The notes under the pieces are model-generated. The model worked only from the letters and a program-made list of their open reading frames with translations, had not been told where the DNA came from and made no database searches. From Solea solea (lineage: Eukaryota; Chordata; Actinopteri; Pleuronectiformes; Soleidae), in assembly GCF_958295425.1 (NCBI RefSeq), contig NC_081144.1:6611186-6675185 (forward strand): a DNA stretch of 64,000 nucleotides, read 5' to 3'. This document shows, in pieces, positions 25,301 to 36,384 of the stretch. The position numbers and the translations under genes were made by a program. How positions within the stretch are numbered: position 1 is the stretch's first letter; each line of letters opens with the position of its first letter.

Positions 25301-25609
25301 CAGGGGTCACCAACCTTTTTGAGACCGAGAGCTACCTGAAGGTTAGAGAATAATATGGAGGGCTACCATATTAACATTTTATGCAGTTTACCATTTAAAT
25401 GATAAATATTATGCATTCAATTGCATACACATTAATTCCAGTGCTTACTCCTAATGATTATCACAGTTTTTATAAACAATATCAAGGACATTTTACTCAC
25501 TGATCATATGGATACATACAAGTGAGGTGAAGTGAAATGAGCCCGCGGGCACCTCGTTGGCTGCTCGCGGGCTACCAGGTGCCCGCGGGCACCACGTTGG
25601 TGACCACTG
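25301..25609. mobile_element. hAT-type MITE with intact ends and 8-bp target duplication
   Basis: The 309-base element starts CAGGGGTCACCAAC and ends GTTGGTGACCACTG, giving 14-bp terminal inverted repeats with one mismatch. It is bounded by a perfect 8-bp direct repeat, ATCTACAG, at 25293-25300 and 25610-25617. CAGGGGT-like ends plus 8-bp duplications are hallmarks of hAT transposons, and the start resembles widespread vertebrate hAT-derived repeats. There is no transposase frame, so it is non-autonomous. The 3' end contains a 40-base tandem duplication: 25541-25560 and 25581-25600 agree at 19 of 20 bases. The second copy includes the perfect palindrome GGTGCCCGCGGGCACC at 25578-25593. The intact target duplication suggests a fairly recent or well-preserved insertion. 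Confidence 0.9.
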
Positions 25610-26548
25610 ATCTACAGGATGTTGAGTTTAGAGGAGCTATATCCAAGAGCTGTATTATATATTATTTATATACTTTATTAAACCTCTTAAATGTCATCCC
25701 TCCTGCAAACACACATACGCAGTCAACATACTAAATGCTTGCTGCTGTTTTTAACTAGTCTAACTAACTCTACAAAATTTTTTTTTGAAAACGTATAAAT
25801 AAATAATCCAATAATTACTAAACTGAACTAAATGTTCCTGATCAATTGGAAAATGGCACATTTACCACACATTTAAAACAGGACAATCCAGTACAGTTAA
25901 TACTACTGTAAGGTAAGAAGGTAAGGTGAGACACATGGTAGCTGTTATACAAAATAATTATATTAAACTCAACATTTATGATGCAAGGCAGCTCCAGGCT
26001 GGACAATGATATGTTGTATTTTGTATTAAACATCATTAAATTGGTGTTATTTTGTTTTTTTGGCATCTGATATCTACATTCGACAACACATACATTGAAC
26101 TAAACACCTGTTTTACTAACTATTAGCAAAACAAAAGGAAAATATCAGGACTTACAATGAACTTTTTATGTGTCTATATGTCTATAAAATCTGAACCACC
26201 ATTGTATTTATCAGAAAATTAGGAAAAAGTGGCATGTGGTTTTGTGAGAGTGTATACATTATATATCCACACCTGTCATTCATAATTTGCAAACAGCCTG
26301 ACGAGCTGCTGTTTTGATTAAATGCATGGTTGTAAACAGAGGCAGCTTTGTTTTTTTATTGTACGGGTGGCTTTTTAAGGTGGCTCTCTCTCCTCCTTCT
26401 CTCCTGTGCTTTGTTCTTCTAATTTTGCCCGGTCCTTTTGCACACCCTCAGCAGGGGTCCCACTTTTTGCCTCTCTGAAAAAGTAAAAATAGCACCACTT
26501 CAGGGCAGTTTAGCCCCGGGTATTTTTCCTTTTCCTTTTTGTCGGCAG
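25610..26548. other. AT-rich non-coding DNA
   Basis: The sequence is clearly more AT-rich than its neighbours, with no gene. The minus-strand open frame 25842-26066 is unrecognised. From about 26390 onward it turns pyrimidine-rich, leading into the exon-like segment. Confidence 0.65.
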
Positions 26549-26620
26549 CTGGAAATGCTCAGAGACAGGCTCACTGCTGAATCTGGAGGATTAGGGAGAC
26601 AGCTCTTTGATCAGCAATGG
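26549..26620 (+). other. Candidate 72-nt internal exon (unproven)
   Basis: The segment is preceded by a pyrimidine-rich stretch ending TTTTTGTCGGCAG and followed by GTGAGC, a good splice donor. It is 72 nt, exactly 24 codons, and open in one frame only. That frame encodes a mildly charged, leucine-spaced peptide beginning LEMLRDRL and ending LFDQQW, which could form a helix. The frame stays open past the donor to 26848, and a second strong donor (CAG|GTAAGA) sits at 26844, so a longer alternative of 295 nt is possible. I do not recognise the protein, and no neighbouring exon of matching phase was found. Chance acceptor/donor pairs are common, so this is a lead, not a gene call. Confidence 0.2.
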
Positions 26621-28652
26621 GTGAGCTCTGAGATCTCTTTCTCTCTCTTTCTTCCCCCCATATTGCTCCCTGTTCCCCGTGTTGTACTCCCTCCTCCCCT
26701 CTTCTCTCCTTCCCTCTTTATAAGTTTGTCCTCCTCCCTCTTTTCCCTATTTCTTCCTCCCACACCTCTTGTAAGTGGTACACACCATTGTTGTTTGTGC
26801 TGGCACCCCGGGGCTCCCAGACAGAAGGTGGCAGTGTTACACAGGTAAGACAAGTGGCTGCACAGGGGATGGCATCACAGGAGAGTAACCACAGGTGCGA
26901 GGAAAGTGGAGGATAAGGACGTGAACTTCACGCTTCTCTACGGATGACATGGGGAGAGAAATCCCTGGCCCCTTCTGGTCTGACTCAGCAGTTTTTGCTC
27001 TGTCTCCCCCGCTGGAGATAAGTCTAATGGAATTGCAGCATTAGAAGTGCTGCATCGCCACGGTTGGGTAAAACTCACAATTCGCCTCTTTCTGTAACGA
27101 CACAGATTTGTTTGCTCTTCTTTTGCTTACTGAAGAGCATGTGTTGTCGGCAGCTGCTGTGCTTTACATGCACATTAGCCAAGTGTGGGAGGGGCTCTGA
27201 GCAAAGCAGAGGTGGCTGATGGGATGAGATGCATCAGTTCCTCTATATGGAATCTGCTTTTGATATGTCTAGGTGGAATAAGGTGCAGGGATGACTATCC
27301 ACTGCTACATAACGGCAGAAAGCTGAGGAGCTATGAGCAGTTACACAGACAGCAGCACATCTGTGTGCCAATGAAATATTCAGCAGTAAGACAGCTCTCC
27401 GGAGCAAGCTACAACTCCACACCTCCTCTACCAACGTTAATGATTTATCAATAACTCTACCCTCCTGCAGACTGCCTGGATTGCTTGGTGCACCTCATTA
27501 AAAACACCTGCACGACATGGGAGGAACCCGCATCAAAAATAGATCTATCCAAAATATGGAAGTGGGCGGAGTGGGCCGGTCTTGCCCATGCCGCAGCTTT
27601 ACCGTCGGAGATAGAGAGGTTTAGCAGCCCCCCAGCAACTAAACACCCACTATCCCATTCCAACCGCAAACACAGCCTAAAGTGATGTAGGAGTAGCAGC
27701 CACAGAACACAGTGTATCGCCACCTGTGCAGTTTGCTTCACACACTTTATTGAGGCTGCTTGTGAGTATAATGACTCTGAAAAGGCCAGAGAGGTGGTGA
27801 ACCTTGGTAAGGCACTGAAGAAATATATTTTTTCTCGCAGCAAACTACTCCATCACACCAATACCAATGTTGTTTTGCCATTCAGAGGTATTGTTTAAAT
27901 AAACTGTGTTGGCAGCCTGACTACAGAAACATTTAGTTTGGAGGGTTCGTTCCCTGAAAATGTGTAATTACTTGCTCAACTGGACCATGGCACAGTGATT
28001 ACACGAATATTTCAGGTAATGGTCCAAAAATCCTCCCCAATTTCAATTGCAAAGCTAATCCGCAAATGTAACTCCTTCACAATTGACAGGAACGTCCCCT
28101 CTGCATAGGGGGTGGGTTTAGGGTAGGAAGGTGTTCAAGGGAGGTGAAGGGAACGGATGAGGGGGTGCTCGGTTTACTGTGAGTGTGAATGTTGAAACTA
28201 TAAAAGCAGTGGCTTGATTTGTGGGGAGAACAAAGGGAGGGGCAAGCAGAAAAAGTTCATAACCATAGAGGAAGCCTATTAACCTTGGTCGGCACTTTAA
28301 ATGTCATTATTTTTAGCTGACACAACAAAAAGGCTTGTGAGAGCTGTTCTCTTAGCGATGCGCCATGTAAATCACTTTCGCAAAAGGGAAATTACTTCCC
28401 AGGGCCCAATGTTATTAATCTAAATTCTCTGGTTAGTCGAATTGTTGTACATAATAAATATGGAGCAGCTTGTGATGCTTATCTGCTGTGACATCCCATT
28501 CTCACCAAAACATTTTTTCCTCATTTTCCTCTTTATTCATGTCTGGATGATTTTCTTAAAAGAGACAGCTCTACTAAACAGCACTAACTCTGGAGGAGTA
28601 AGATGGGTGGAGGGGGTGATTGTGAAGGAGGAGGAGAGAGGGACGGGGACAT
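26621..28652. other. Non-coding DNA, pyrimidine-rich at start
   Basis: 26632-26765 is pyrimidine-rich (CT and CCTCC blocks). The remainder is unremarkable unique sequence. The open frame 27457-27843 (minus) has no recognisable content. Confidence 0.6.
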
Positions 28653-28664
28653 GGGGGGGGGGGG
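28653..28664. repeat. G12 run
   Basis: Twelve G follow a purine-rich stretch (28600-28652) that already has several G-runs. Together they have quadruplex potential, although loops are longer than at 5567-5589. Confidence 0.9.
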
Positions 28665-28784
28665 CTCTCTCTCACTCATTGCCTTTTTTTCCAATCTCTT
28701 GCCTCTATGACGTCTGTCTTGGTCGGCTCCTCTCACTTGCATGTCTTCATCTATTCTGTCTCGGACTGTCTAGCTTGATGACAA

Positions 28785-28808
28785 ACACACACACACACAC
28801 ACACACAT
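28785..28808. repeat. (CA)n microsatellite
   Basis: About twelve CA units. The open frame 28442-28984 that crosses it owes its length to low-complexity sequence and is not called as a gene. Confidence 0.95.
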
Positions 28809-29280
28809 TCTCCTCTACCCCTTTAACTGGCAGCTGCAGATCTGGTTGCCAATATAGAGCAGGACCAGATAACTCACTACGCTGTCATATTAGAATAAGC
28901 AGCCTTGACAGAAGGATCATTTGCATGCACCACATAACCAAATACCGAGTTGTCTCCTGTTTGCCACAGAGGCCATACCGTTAGACTAGAGACACAGACA
29001 CAGAGGGAGGCAGAGAAAATGGGGGAAAAAGGGTGAGAGAGGGAGAGGAGAAGACACAGAGAGAATCACATACACAACCAGAACAGAAAAACCATATGCA
29101 AACACGGAACACCGCTGTGATTCTCATTCTGGGGGAAAAAAATTCAAAAATAAATACAACTGTCTCCACAAGAAAGTGTAGCCACCTCTTGTGTCGCTCC
29201 ATGGTGATTCAGTGGCTCGGAAACTGGTGGGAATGTGGCTGGGACTCCGGTTAGGAGGTCCTTTGGGCTGTCTCAATGAT
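28809..29280. other. Non-coding DNA with GA-rich tract
   Basis: 28990-29065 is purine-rich (GA-type). Nothing else is recognised. Confidence 0.65.
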
Positions 29281-29324
29281 GTGTGTGTGTGTGTGTGTGA
29301 GTGTGTACATACGTGTGTGTGTGT
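29281..29324. repeat. (GT)n microsatellite, interrupted
   Basis: Nine GT units, then GAGTGTGTACATAC, then about six further GT units. Confidence 0.95.
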
Positions 29325-29660
29325 TCTGATTATGCAGGTATAATTGTGGGGAGGTGGGGAAAGCGGAGCCTCAAGGTCAGGGTGATATGGCTCATCAGCT
29401 CTAGCCTCTATCACTTTAATTAACTCCTCTGAGGGGCTTGGGAAAAGGCCCTTGTTAAAAATTCACCACAATGGAGTCGACAACCGTTGTATGAGAGGGA
29501 AGGGCAACAAGCAGGTGGCTAAAAATAACTCTTAAGCACAGCACATACCACCACGACGAGCCATTATGTAATTTCACTGGCCAGGAAACTAGACCAAGTT
29601 CAGTTCATGGTAACTTTTTTTTTCTTACTTCTGCCCACATCTACTGACAAAATAATCCAC

Positions 29661-29661
29661 C

Positions 29662-29698
<37 letters not shown>
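29661..29698. repeat. (CAA)12 microsatellite
   Basis: Twelve uninterrupted CAA units ending in CACA. The polycysteine peptide on the minus strand is a repeat artefact. Confidence 0.96.
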
Positions 29699-30050
29699 CA
29701 TAACCGCTGCTCTCTGACCCTTAAATTGTGCTTGATTCCTGTCGGTCCGAATAAAGCAAGTCAAGAGCAAAGCTTTGCCAGATTGATGAGAGTTCCACTG
29801 GCATGCAGCGGGGTAGACACAGAATACACAGTGTAATCCGAACAACATGTGGAGGACTTTCAGAATATAGTGATGTGACACGAAGCATAATGCTATCTCA
29901 GCCCCGCTGCCTCAAAGGGGCCTTATGTGGAAAAGCAGACAAGAAGCACTGGTTGCTTTGGCCCGAGCACAGAACAAGTATGCAGTAAAACCAGGGCTGT
30001 GTGACACAAACGGCTCATACATGTTCTGGATTCCTGTGCTGGGTTTGTGT

Positions 30051-30069
30051 GAAGAAGAAGAAGAAGAAG
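30051..30069. repeat. (GAA)6 microsatellite
   Basis: Six uninterrupted GAA units. Confidence 0.9.
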
Positions 30070-33000
30070 CCGACAGTATGATATTTATGATATGCGATCA
30101 TAATTCTTTTTGTACAAGTCCCATAAAGGCCCTAAAAATGTAATCACTGTTATATTAAAAGCAGATTAACTAACCACTACCTCTAAAGTAACATTGAACT
30201 AATTATAAAATTACACTCGTGATTTGTCATCGGTTGATCAATCAAAAATAAACTGTATATCCTCAACGCTGATAGAGCGGGAGCGCTTTATTTTAGTGTT
30301 TGCTTGATTACTTACTGTACTCACTCATATTAAATTTTATTTACGAAAGATATCATCAGCCAGGTCCACAATACCAGGCCCTTTTATTTTTATAACAAAT
30401 GTAAAGATCCGCAAGAATTTCCGATTATCATTAGGAGTACTTGCCACTGGCGTTAACTGCATCATTTATAGTAGCACACTTGAACTTCATTCAATCAGCC
30501 CAAAAATAATACAATCGACTGTCAAATGCACAAACAATAAATACTGCACAACACCGACACCTCTTTTGGCTGTGTCATGCAATTAACCGCTGAGGTGACC
30601 CATCACCAATATCAGAAATAAGGCAATCTAATGGATGGCAGCATAGATGTCAGGAAACAACCACAACTGTTGTTTTACGAGGCCATTATGGGGCAGTTTC
30701 CACAGTGAGACGTGTTGCTGAGGGTGGTAAAGGACAGATCTGTATCACGTTGTTTGTGGATCAATTTGAGAACTTTAATTAGCCAGGGGGTCAGGCCAGC
30801 CGGTGCAGCAGGGGCCAGGTAAAGCTCATCAGTGAAGGTGGCTTACAGGTGCCTTCGGCCCTAATCTCTGCACCCATCTCACTGAAATTAAAGCGGTAAA
30901 TGGGAAATTGATTTCTAGCCCTCCTGTCCATGGCAATATCTCCTTTTGTCTTAAGGACATTAGGTAGGCTTGCACTTGCCTAAGCTGTTCTTTAAAACGC
31001 TCATTACTGATATGGAGGGCTGAACTGGCAGACGGCCAAGGCGACCATGAAGAGGATGAAGAGAAGAGCTCTCCGAGCAGCTGGCTCCTTCTTCTTCTTC
31101 TTTTTTTTCGTGGCAACAGGTCATTCATGCGACGATCCTCAAAACAAGCAGAGTAAAAAGAACAACTTTGACCTCTCCACCACCGACCTGAGCTGCTGCT
31201 GACATGGCAGTCGCTGCGAGACTGGGGGGGATTAGACCACTCGGAGAGAGCGGGGCTCATCTCTTCAAACAGAACCTCTCAATATCATCCAGCCGATCGG
31301 CCAAATCAAATATGTTAGCTCTGCGCTGGAGGAAAAAAACCCCATGGGGTTTGCCTACTTGAGGGAACACAACGCTCTCCAACATGCACCTATTGAGGGA
31401 GCGGAATGAGTCAGAAAAAACAGGAGTGAGTCAGCAGAATCTTCAAACCGACAGGATGGTGAAACCTTGGCTACTGCTATCGCATACAATCAAATGGAGT
31501 CTAATTCATTTCCCTCCCTGCGTGTCACTTCCCTCAGATCGCAGTTTCTGTTGTGCCGTTGTGATGTTTTCCACTTTATGGCAGGATGCTATTTGTCATT
31601 CTAATGAACTTCTCTGTGGGAAAAAAAGATCCCAGGGAACATTTCTCAAGATGTCAGGGCGCAGCGAATGTAAAGTGCGCTACACAGTTAATTCAAGTGG
31701 GCCTACCCTGCAGGCAAGAGGCCTGCCTGTGCATCAGTTCTTAACAGGGACAATTCATGCCAAATTAAGGCAGGGAATAGAGAACAGGCCTGGACAACAG
31801 TGTTGGATGAGCTGTTTGGGGAAATCTGATAGACAGCGATACAACAACACAGTACAAACATGTGTCATTAGTCTGACTTGGTTTATCCAGGGAACACACC
31901 AAAGAATTCATGACCAGGTATGCAATGTATACCTACCTTTATATATTATGTAGCATGGAGCAGTCTCACGGTCTTGCTGCCCCATTATTCAAAAGCCAAA
32001 GATACCCACAGCGCCTATGGCTAGCATTGCTGTGAGAGCGGTGCAGAGTGTGTTCTGCACCGCCAAGAGGGGAAGCAGGAGCTAGCTGGTCTGTTGTGTG
32101 CACGTGATGAATCTGCTGGTATGCCAAGGCTCTTTTCTCATTTGTTAGGCAGCCATGTGTGAAAATGTTAATGAAGGCCCATATAATCTAGGAAATTCTC
32201 ACCATTAGAATTTCCTTCACGTAGCCAGGCTTTCTGCTTACACACCGACTATTGTGTGCATCAATCCTTCCACTGTCGTACTAATAATAGACCTAATTGC
32301 CTCAGTCAGCCCACTAGCTTTCTCTGCCCCTCTATGCCTCTCAAAAACGGAGTGGAGTACTGTCTCATGACAAGTCCATGACATAGAACGAGGAGCAAAT
32401 AAGGCAATATATAAAACAAGCAGACACAAACACCAGTGACACTCTGCATGGTGTCCATCATCTACCTAGCCTCCATCATCTTCCCTCATAAAATATTAAG
32501 CATCCAGATGCCAAAATATTTGCCAGCACCCAGCCAGGCTATGCAACACTTTCCCCCATTTCATCTATAATAAATTGGATGGAATAAAGCTAAGCCATGT
32601 GACAGGATGTCTCCCCCTGACCTCAAGGACTCACCCTTTATTGCAGTGCTTGTTTTGTCTTTTGTCAGAGCTAGAAAATATCTTGTTTCACCAAAAAAAT
32701 CTGGCTTTTATTATTTTTTTTTTTTTACTTCAGCATGTCCTTGGACACATAATGTGAAAATACAGCATGTAGATCCCCTTTGAATTTCCTGCTTGAATTA
32801 GCATTCAATGATTCGGAGTGCCTTCCCCCTCCCCTCCTTCTCTCGGAGAGGCAGAATTGCATAATTATTCTAAAAGGAGAGGCAGAGGTGAAGGTTTGGC
32901 AGTCTTAATCTCTCAGAGTAGAGCCTCTTTAAGGGAGTGGTGACTGCAGGGCCAAAACATACATAACCCTGCAGGGAAGAGCTAAGGCATCAGAGCATGC

Positions 33001-34354
33001 TGGTCCTGCACTACAGCCCAGCAGCCAACATAGGCAAAAACAATAAATGCGTCCAGTACTTGCAAAAGCCAAGCTCAGAGTAGAAAAACTAGACGTGGTT
33101 ATTCCTCTCTGAACCTATCTGAATAAGATTAACATTTAAACGATATCCTGCTCTCTAAAAGTCTTGAGGGCCAGGTGCATATTAAAAGTCACACGCAAGA
33201 CAAAGGAAAAGAAAATGTTTTGAACACGATACAAAGCTGGCAAAAATGTCACTAATTAGAAGCAGCCATAGTTGACAACGACTGTCATCCTCAAAATGAA
33301 TATCCATTCTAGTAGACAACAAAAGACAGATCTGTTTAAATATCCACAGTTTTGTTTTGTTTCCCCTTTGTAATATGAAAGAAGGCTTAGATGATAGTAT
33401 ATGCCAGTATTTATCCAAAATGAACTTAATCCTGTTACATTTTGATGAAAAAGAAGAAAATGTCACGGAAAACTCCTTATCTCTCTTTTATCATTATTAT
33501 ATTTTTCATTAGCAGACCTGTCTATCTTTTATTCAGGGCCGGCTCCAAAGAATTCTCTATCGATTGCTAGGCATAACCTTGTTAAAATCTGGTTTTTATA
33601 CAGTGGGAGATTCTTGTCTGTACAACTGGCTCCAAGGTTAACCCTTTTAAACGGTAAAGGGAAGCTTAAAGAGTGATGACTTACTAAAGTTATTTCACAC
33701 TCATCACTTTCTTCTTGAAAGAGACATCACGCTGTCATCGAGCCAACTCGCATATACTGGAAATTAACCTTCTCTTTTCTTTATTTCAGAGTGAACTTGA
33801 AGCCGCTGTAAGGACACAATGTCAGTCTATTCTGAAGCCATGTATACAGGCCATATGGCTTTATCTATAAACAGTGTATGAACCAGCACAGCCCCTTGGG
33901 TCTCCTTGACAGAGTCTTTAGTTGCTCCAAAGAGTAAAAAACGTACTAATGCTTTGTGCCATTGAAACACTGTGCCCAAGGATCTGAAAGCACCGGAATG
34001 TTGATATATTGCAACTTTTTTTTTTCCTTTTTTTTTGAGGCTTTTCGTATTTTTATTTAATTGCTTATTTTACTGCATTCATGTTTGATACTTTTCTAAT
34101 GCTAATGTGTTCATTCACCTGGCTTTAATTAATGGTTTTAACCCTATTTTTTTTCTTTTTTGCTATTTTATTGGTTCTATGACTCGACAGCACAATGTTT
34201 TCCTGCATATGCAAGAAAATACACGGCTAATATGTAACTGTGCAACATTAAGTTCTTCTCCTAAATAGTTTACACACACATATAGTTTTATTACAACCTA
34301 TAAATACGCCAGAACCTATTATCTGCAAAAAGACAACCAAGGAAATGATTTTCT
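30070..34354. other. Long unique non-coding stretch with possible 3'-UTR-like block
   Basis: No gene is recognised. Contents: CTT repeat at 31086-31108 and T13 at 32714-32726. The longest open frame in the window, 31384-31953 (plus, 189 codons), gives an unrecognised peptide and is probably chance. A strong acceptor-like sequence ends at 33789. It is followed by T- and AT-rich sequence to about 34500 that could be a terminal exon and 3' UTR, although no clear AATAAA signal is seen in that block. Confidence 0.5.
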
Positions 34355-34425
34355 TTATATATATATATATATTTTGTCTACTTATATTTGTCTATATATA
34401 TTTATATATAAATATATATGTATAA
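34355..34425. repeat. AT-rich low-complexity region with (TA)n
   Basis: A pure TA tract at 34355-34372, then TATATATTTATATATAAATATATATG-type sequence to 34425. Confidence 0.9.
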
Positions 34426-34605
34426 CCTGAAGGAAATGTTTTCTTTTTGCTGATAAAATGTTCTAGTTATACGCTTCAGACAACGCGGGGGACCTTTTTC
34501 TATCTTTTGATCTACATCCAAACACGACAATCACACCAAAATTGCTGGGAGAGCTTTGTTTAGAATGCGTGATACACACTAGACTTCAATTTCTCCTCTC
34601 TCTCC

Positions 34606-34630
34606 CACACACTCACACACACACACACAC
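34606..34630. repeat. (CA)n microsatellite
   Basis: About twelve CA units with one ACTCAC interruption, preceded by a short CT tract. Confidence 0.93.
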
Positions 34631-36261
34631 TTATCATACCCTTTAGGCTCATTTTAGGTTTTTGGAAGGGAGACTCCCACTGCAGCCACAGATAGAGGAG
34701 CAGGTGTGCTAACCCCAGGGTCCGGAAGCTTTCCAATTAAGACACATAGAACCAAAAACATTCCTCCACACTGACCACACTGCAGACACGACAATTGCCC
34801 GTTTTCCCTGTGTTGCTCCTCCTGCTGCTCCACCCAGCCTACTTTTTTAAATCTGTGTACATGAGCTGTAATTGCACGGCTTCATCCAGGTCCAGCTGTT
34901 TAGTGACAGAGATGTAGAGTCGTGTTTGCAAATTACCCCGTGCACTGTCTATGTACACTGTACAACGTACGCGGATCTGCTCTGTCCAGGTTTGTGTTTT
35001 GTTTTTTTTTTCTTTTTTCGTTTCTTTGTTTCCCACGATACAAACTCTTTGACTTTGTTTATTGTTTCTGTTTCCAATCTCTCAGGATAATGCTGCCTTT
35101 TTTGAAATCGGGTTGAAAGTTGCATTCCTGCTGAGCTGAGATTTTCTGCTTCACCGAGCACACCGCATCCAGCCGTAATTATTAGCCATCACACATTCAA
35201 CTTCCGTTGCTTTGCACTATAAATATACAACAAAATAGGATCACAATCATGTAAATGAGTGCAGAATATAAAACAGGGGGAGCTGCGAAGGAAGGATATT
35301 TAAAGAACAATATCAAAGGACGTGAACTTTACACCCATTTTTTTTGCGGGTTGACCATTAACACCAACCTTATAAGTCATTTGTCTGCAGACTTGTTGAA
35401 CATCTCCAAAATGCTCTTTGGTCCATGCTTGAGTGACACTGTTTTCTGAAAGGTTAATTGCTTCTCGCAGTAATAAAAGGCCAGATTCGCGGCTGTGATT
35501 GACATAAATGGGGTGCTCTACCTCCACACCAAGGTTTTCCACTACGTCCATCCTTTGCTGCCAGGTCAGTTTAAGACAATTGTGATTTATTATTAATGAC
35601 ACCCAGTGCACTTCCTGTGACATTCCTTTTATTGGGTCCCGTGCCTTTATATGGCTCATCAAAGAGAGACGCTTGTCCGCCCATGGCCAGCTTTATGGCC
35701 TGTGAGAGAATAAATTTTTGTGTTGTCAAAGCCGCAGCCAAAAACAACTTATTTGATGCTAAAGATCAAATGATTCATTCTATGATTGTCCATGAGAATT
35801 TACTTTTAAGCAACAACAATGCAATCAGCACAGCAATAAATCTTTCCCCTTTCCATGCAGTGATTACTCTCTGTCTGCATAGTATTGGACTTTACACACA
35901 GTAATTTGCTAACATAACCTGTTGTGGAGAGAGAGAGTGGAGAATGGATGAGACACATGAAAGTAAAAGAATTAAAAAAACAAACAAACCAAGTAACAGA
36001 ACAGCAGAAAGAGAGCAGTTTGGGAAAACTTCACCAAAGGCTGAGGCCAAATGGTGATGACTGATCTGTATTCACTCTTCAGTCCACAAATTCTCCCCAA
36101 GCAGCTTCGGGGTTTGGGAGATTTTGATAATGCTGCAGAGATGTGTATGGGAATTACAGAACACCTCCAATGCTTCAGTAGGTTTTTTTTTCATAGACAC
36201 CCTTGGAAGCATGTGCCAGGCCTGAAGGTCAGCCTGCCTCCTCATCAGCCCTTTTGTCCAG
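34631..36261. other. Unique non-coding DNA, possible conserved elements
   Basis: Words such as GTAATTATTAGCC near 35175, and the stretch 35570-35605 (CAATTGTGATTTATTATTAATG), are typical of homeobox-type enhancers. The minus-strand open frame 35300-35662 (120 codons) spans this area but its peptide is unrecognised. No gene is called. Confidence 0.4.
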
Positions 36262-36384
36262 GCCTCAGAGCGCACAAAGCAGCGGGAAGCCAGGGGCCTA
36301 TAGTGCAGGGCGGCCCATCATTGACCACGACTCCCTGCCTAATTACCTCCCTGCCCTGGCCCTGCCTCCATCCAGCCCTCTCCG
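36262..36384 (+). other. Candidate 123-nt internal exon (unproven)
   Basis: The segment is preceded by CCTGCCTCCTCATCAGCCC and TTTTGTCCAG, a good pyrimidine tract and acceptor. It ends CTCTCCG followed by GTAAGT, a perfect donor. Length is 123 nt, 41 codons, so skipping or including it would keep frame. Two frames are open. One reads a proline/serine-rich peptide containing SAGRPIIDHDSLPNYLPAL, which looks more protein-like than the background open frames. With that frame both boundaries split a codon after its second base. I recognise no family. The local sequence is GC-richer than its neighbours. It could also be a conserved non-coding element or chance. Confidence 0.28.

Noticed and set aside
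28442..28984. 180-codon open frame, plus strand
   Set aside because: It crosses G12 and CA repeats and is largely low complexity. No known family.
30829..31260. 143-codon minus-strand frame with an arginine/lysine run and serine run
   Set aside because: The basic and serine runs derive from the CTT repeat at 31086-31108. Nothing else suggests a gene.
31384..31953. Longest open frame (189 codons, plus strand)
   Set aside because: The peptide has no recognisable domain, signal or repeat structure, and there is no promoter, splice or neighbour support. A frame of this length is expected occasionally by chance in 64 kb.
33538..33588. Possible small exon after TATCTTTTATTCAG
   Set aside because: The open stretch is short and the following GTTTTT is a poor donor.
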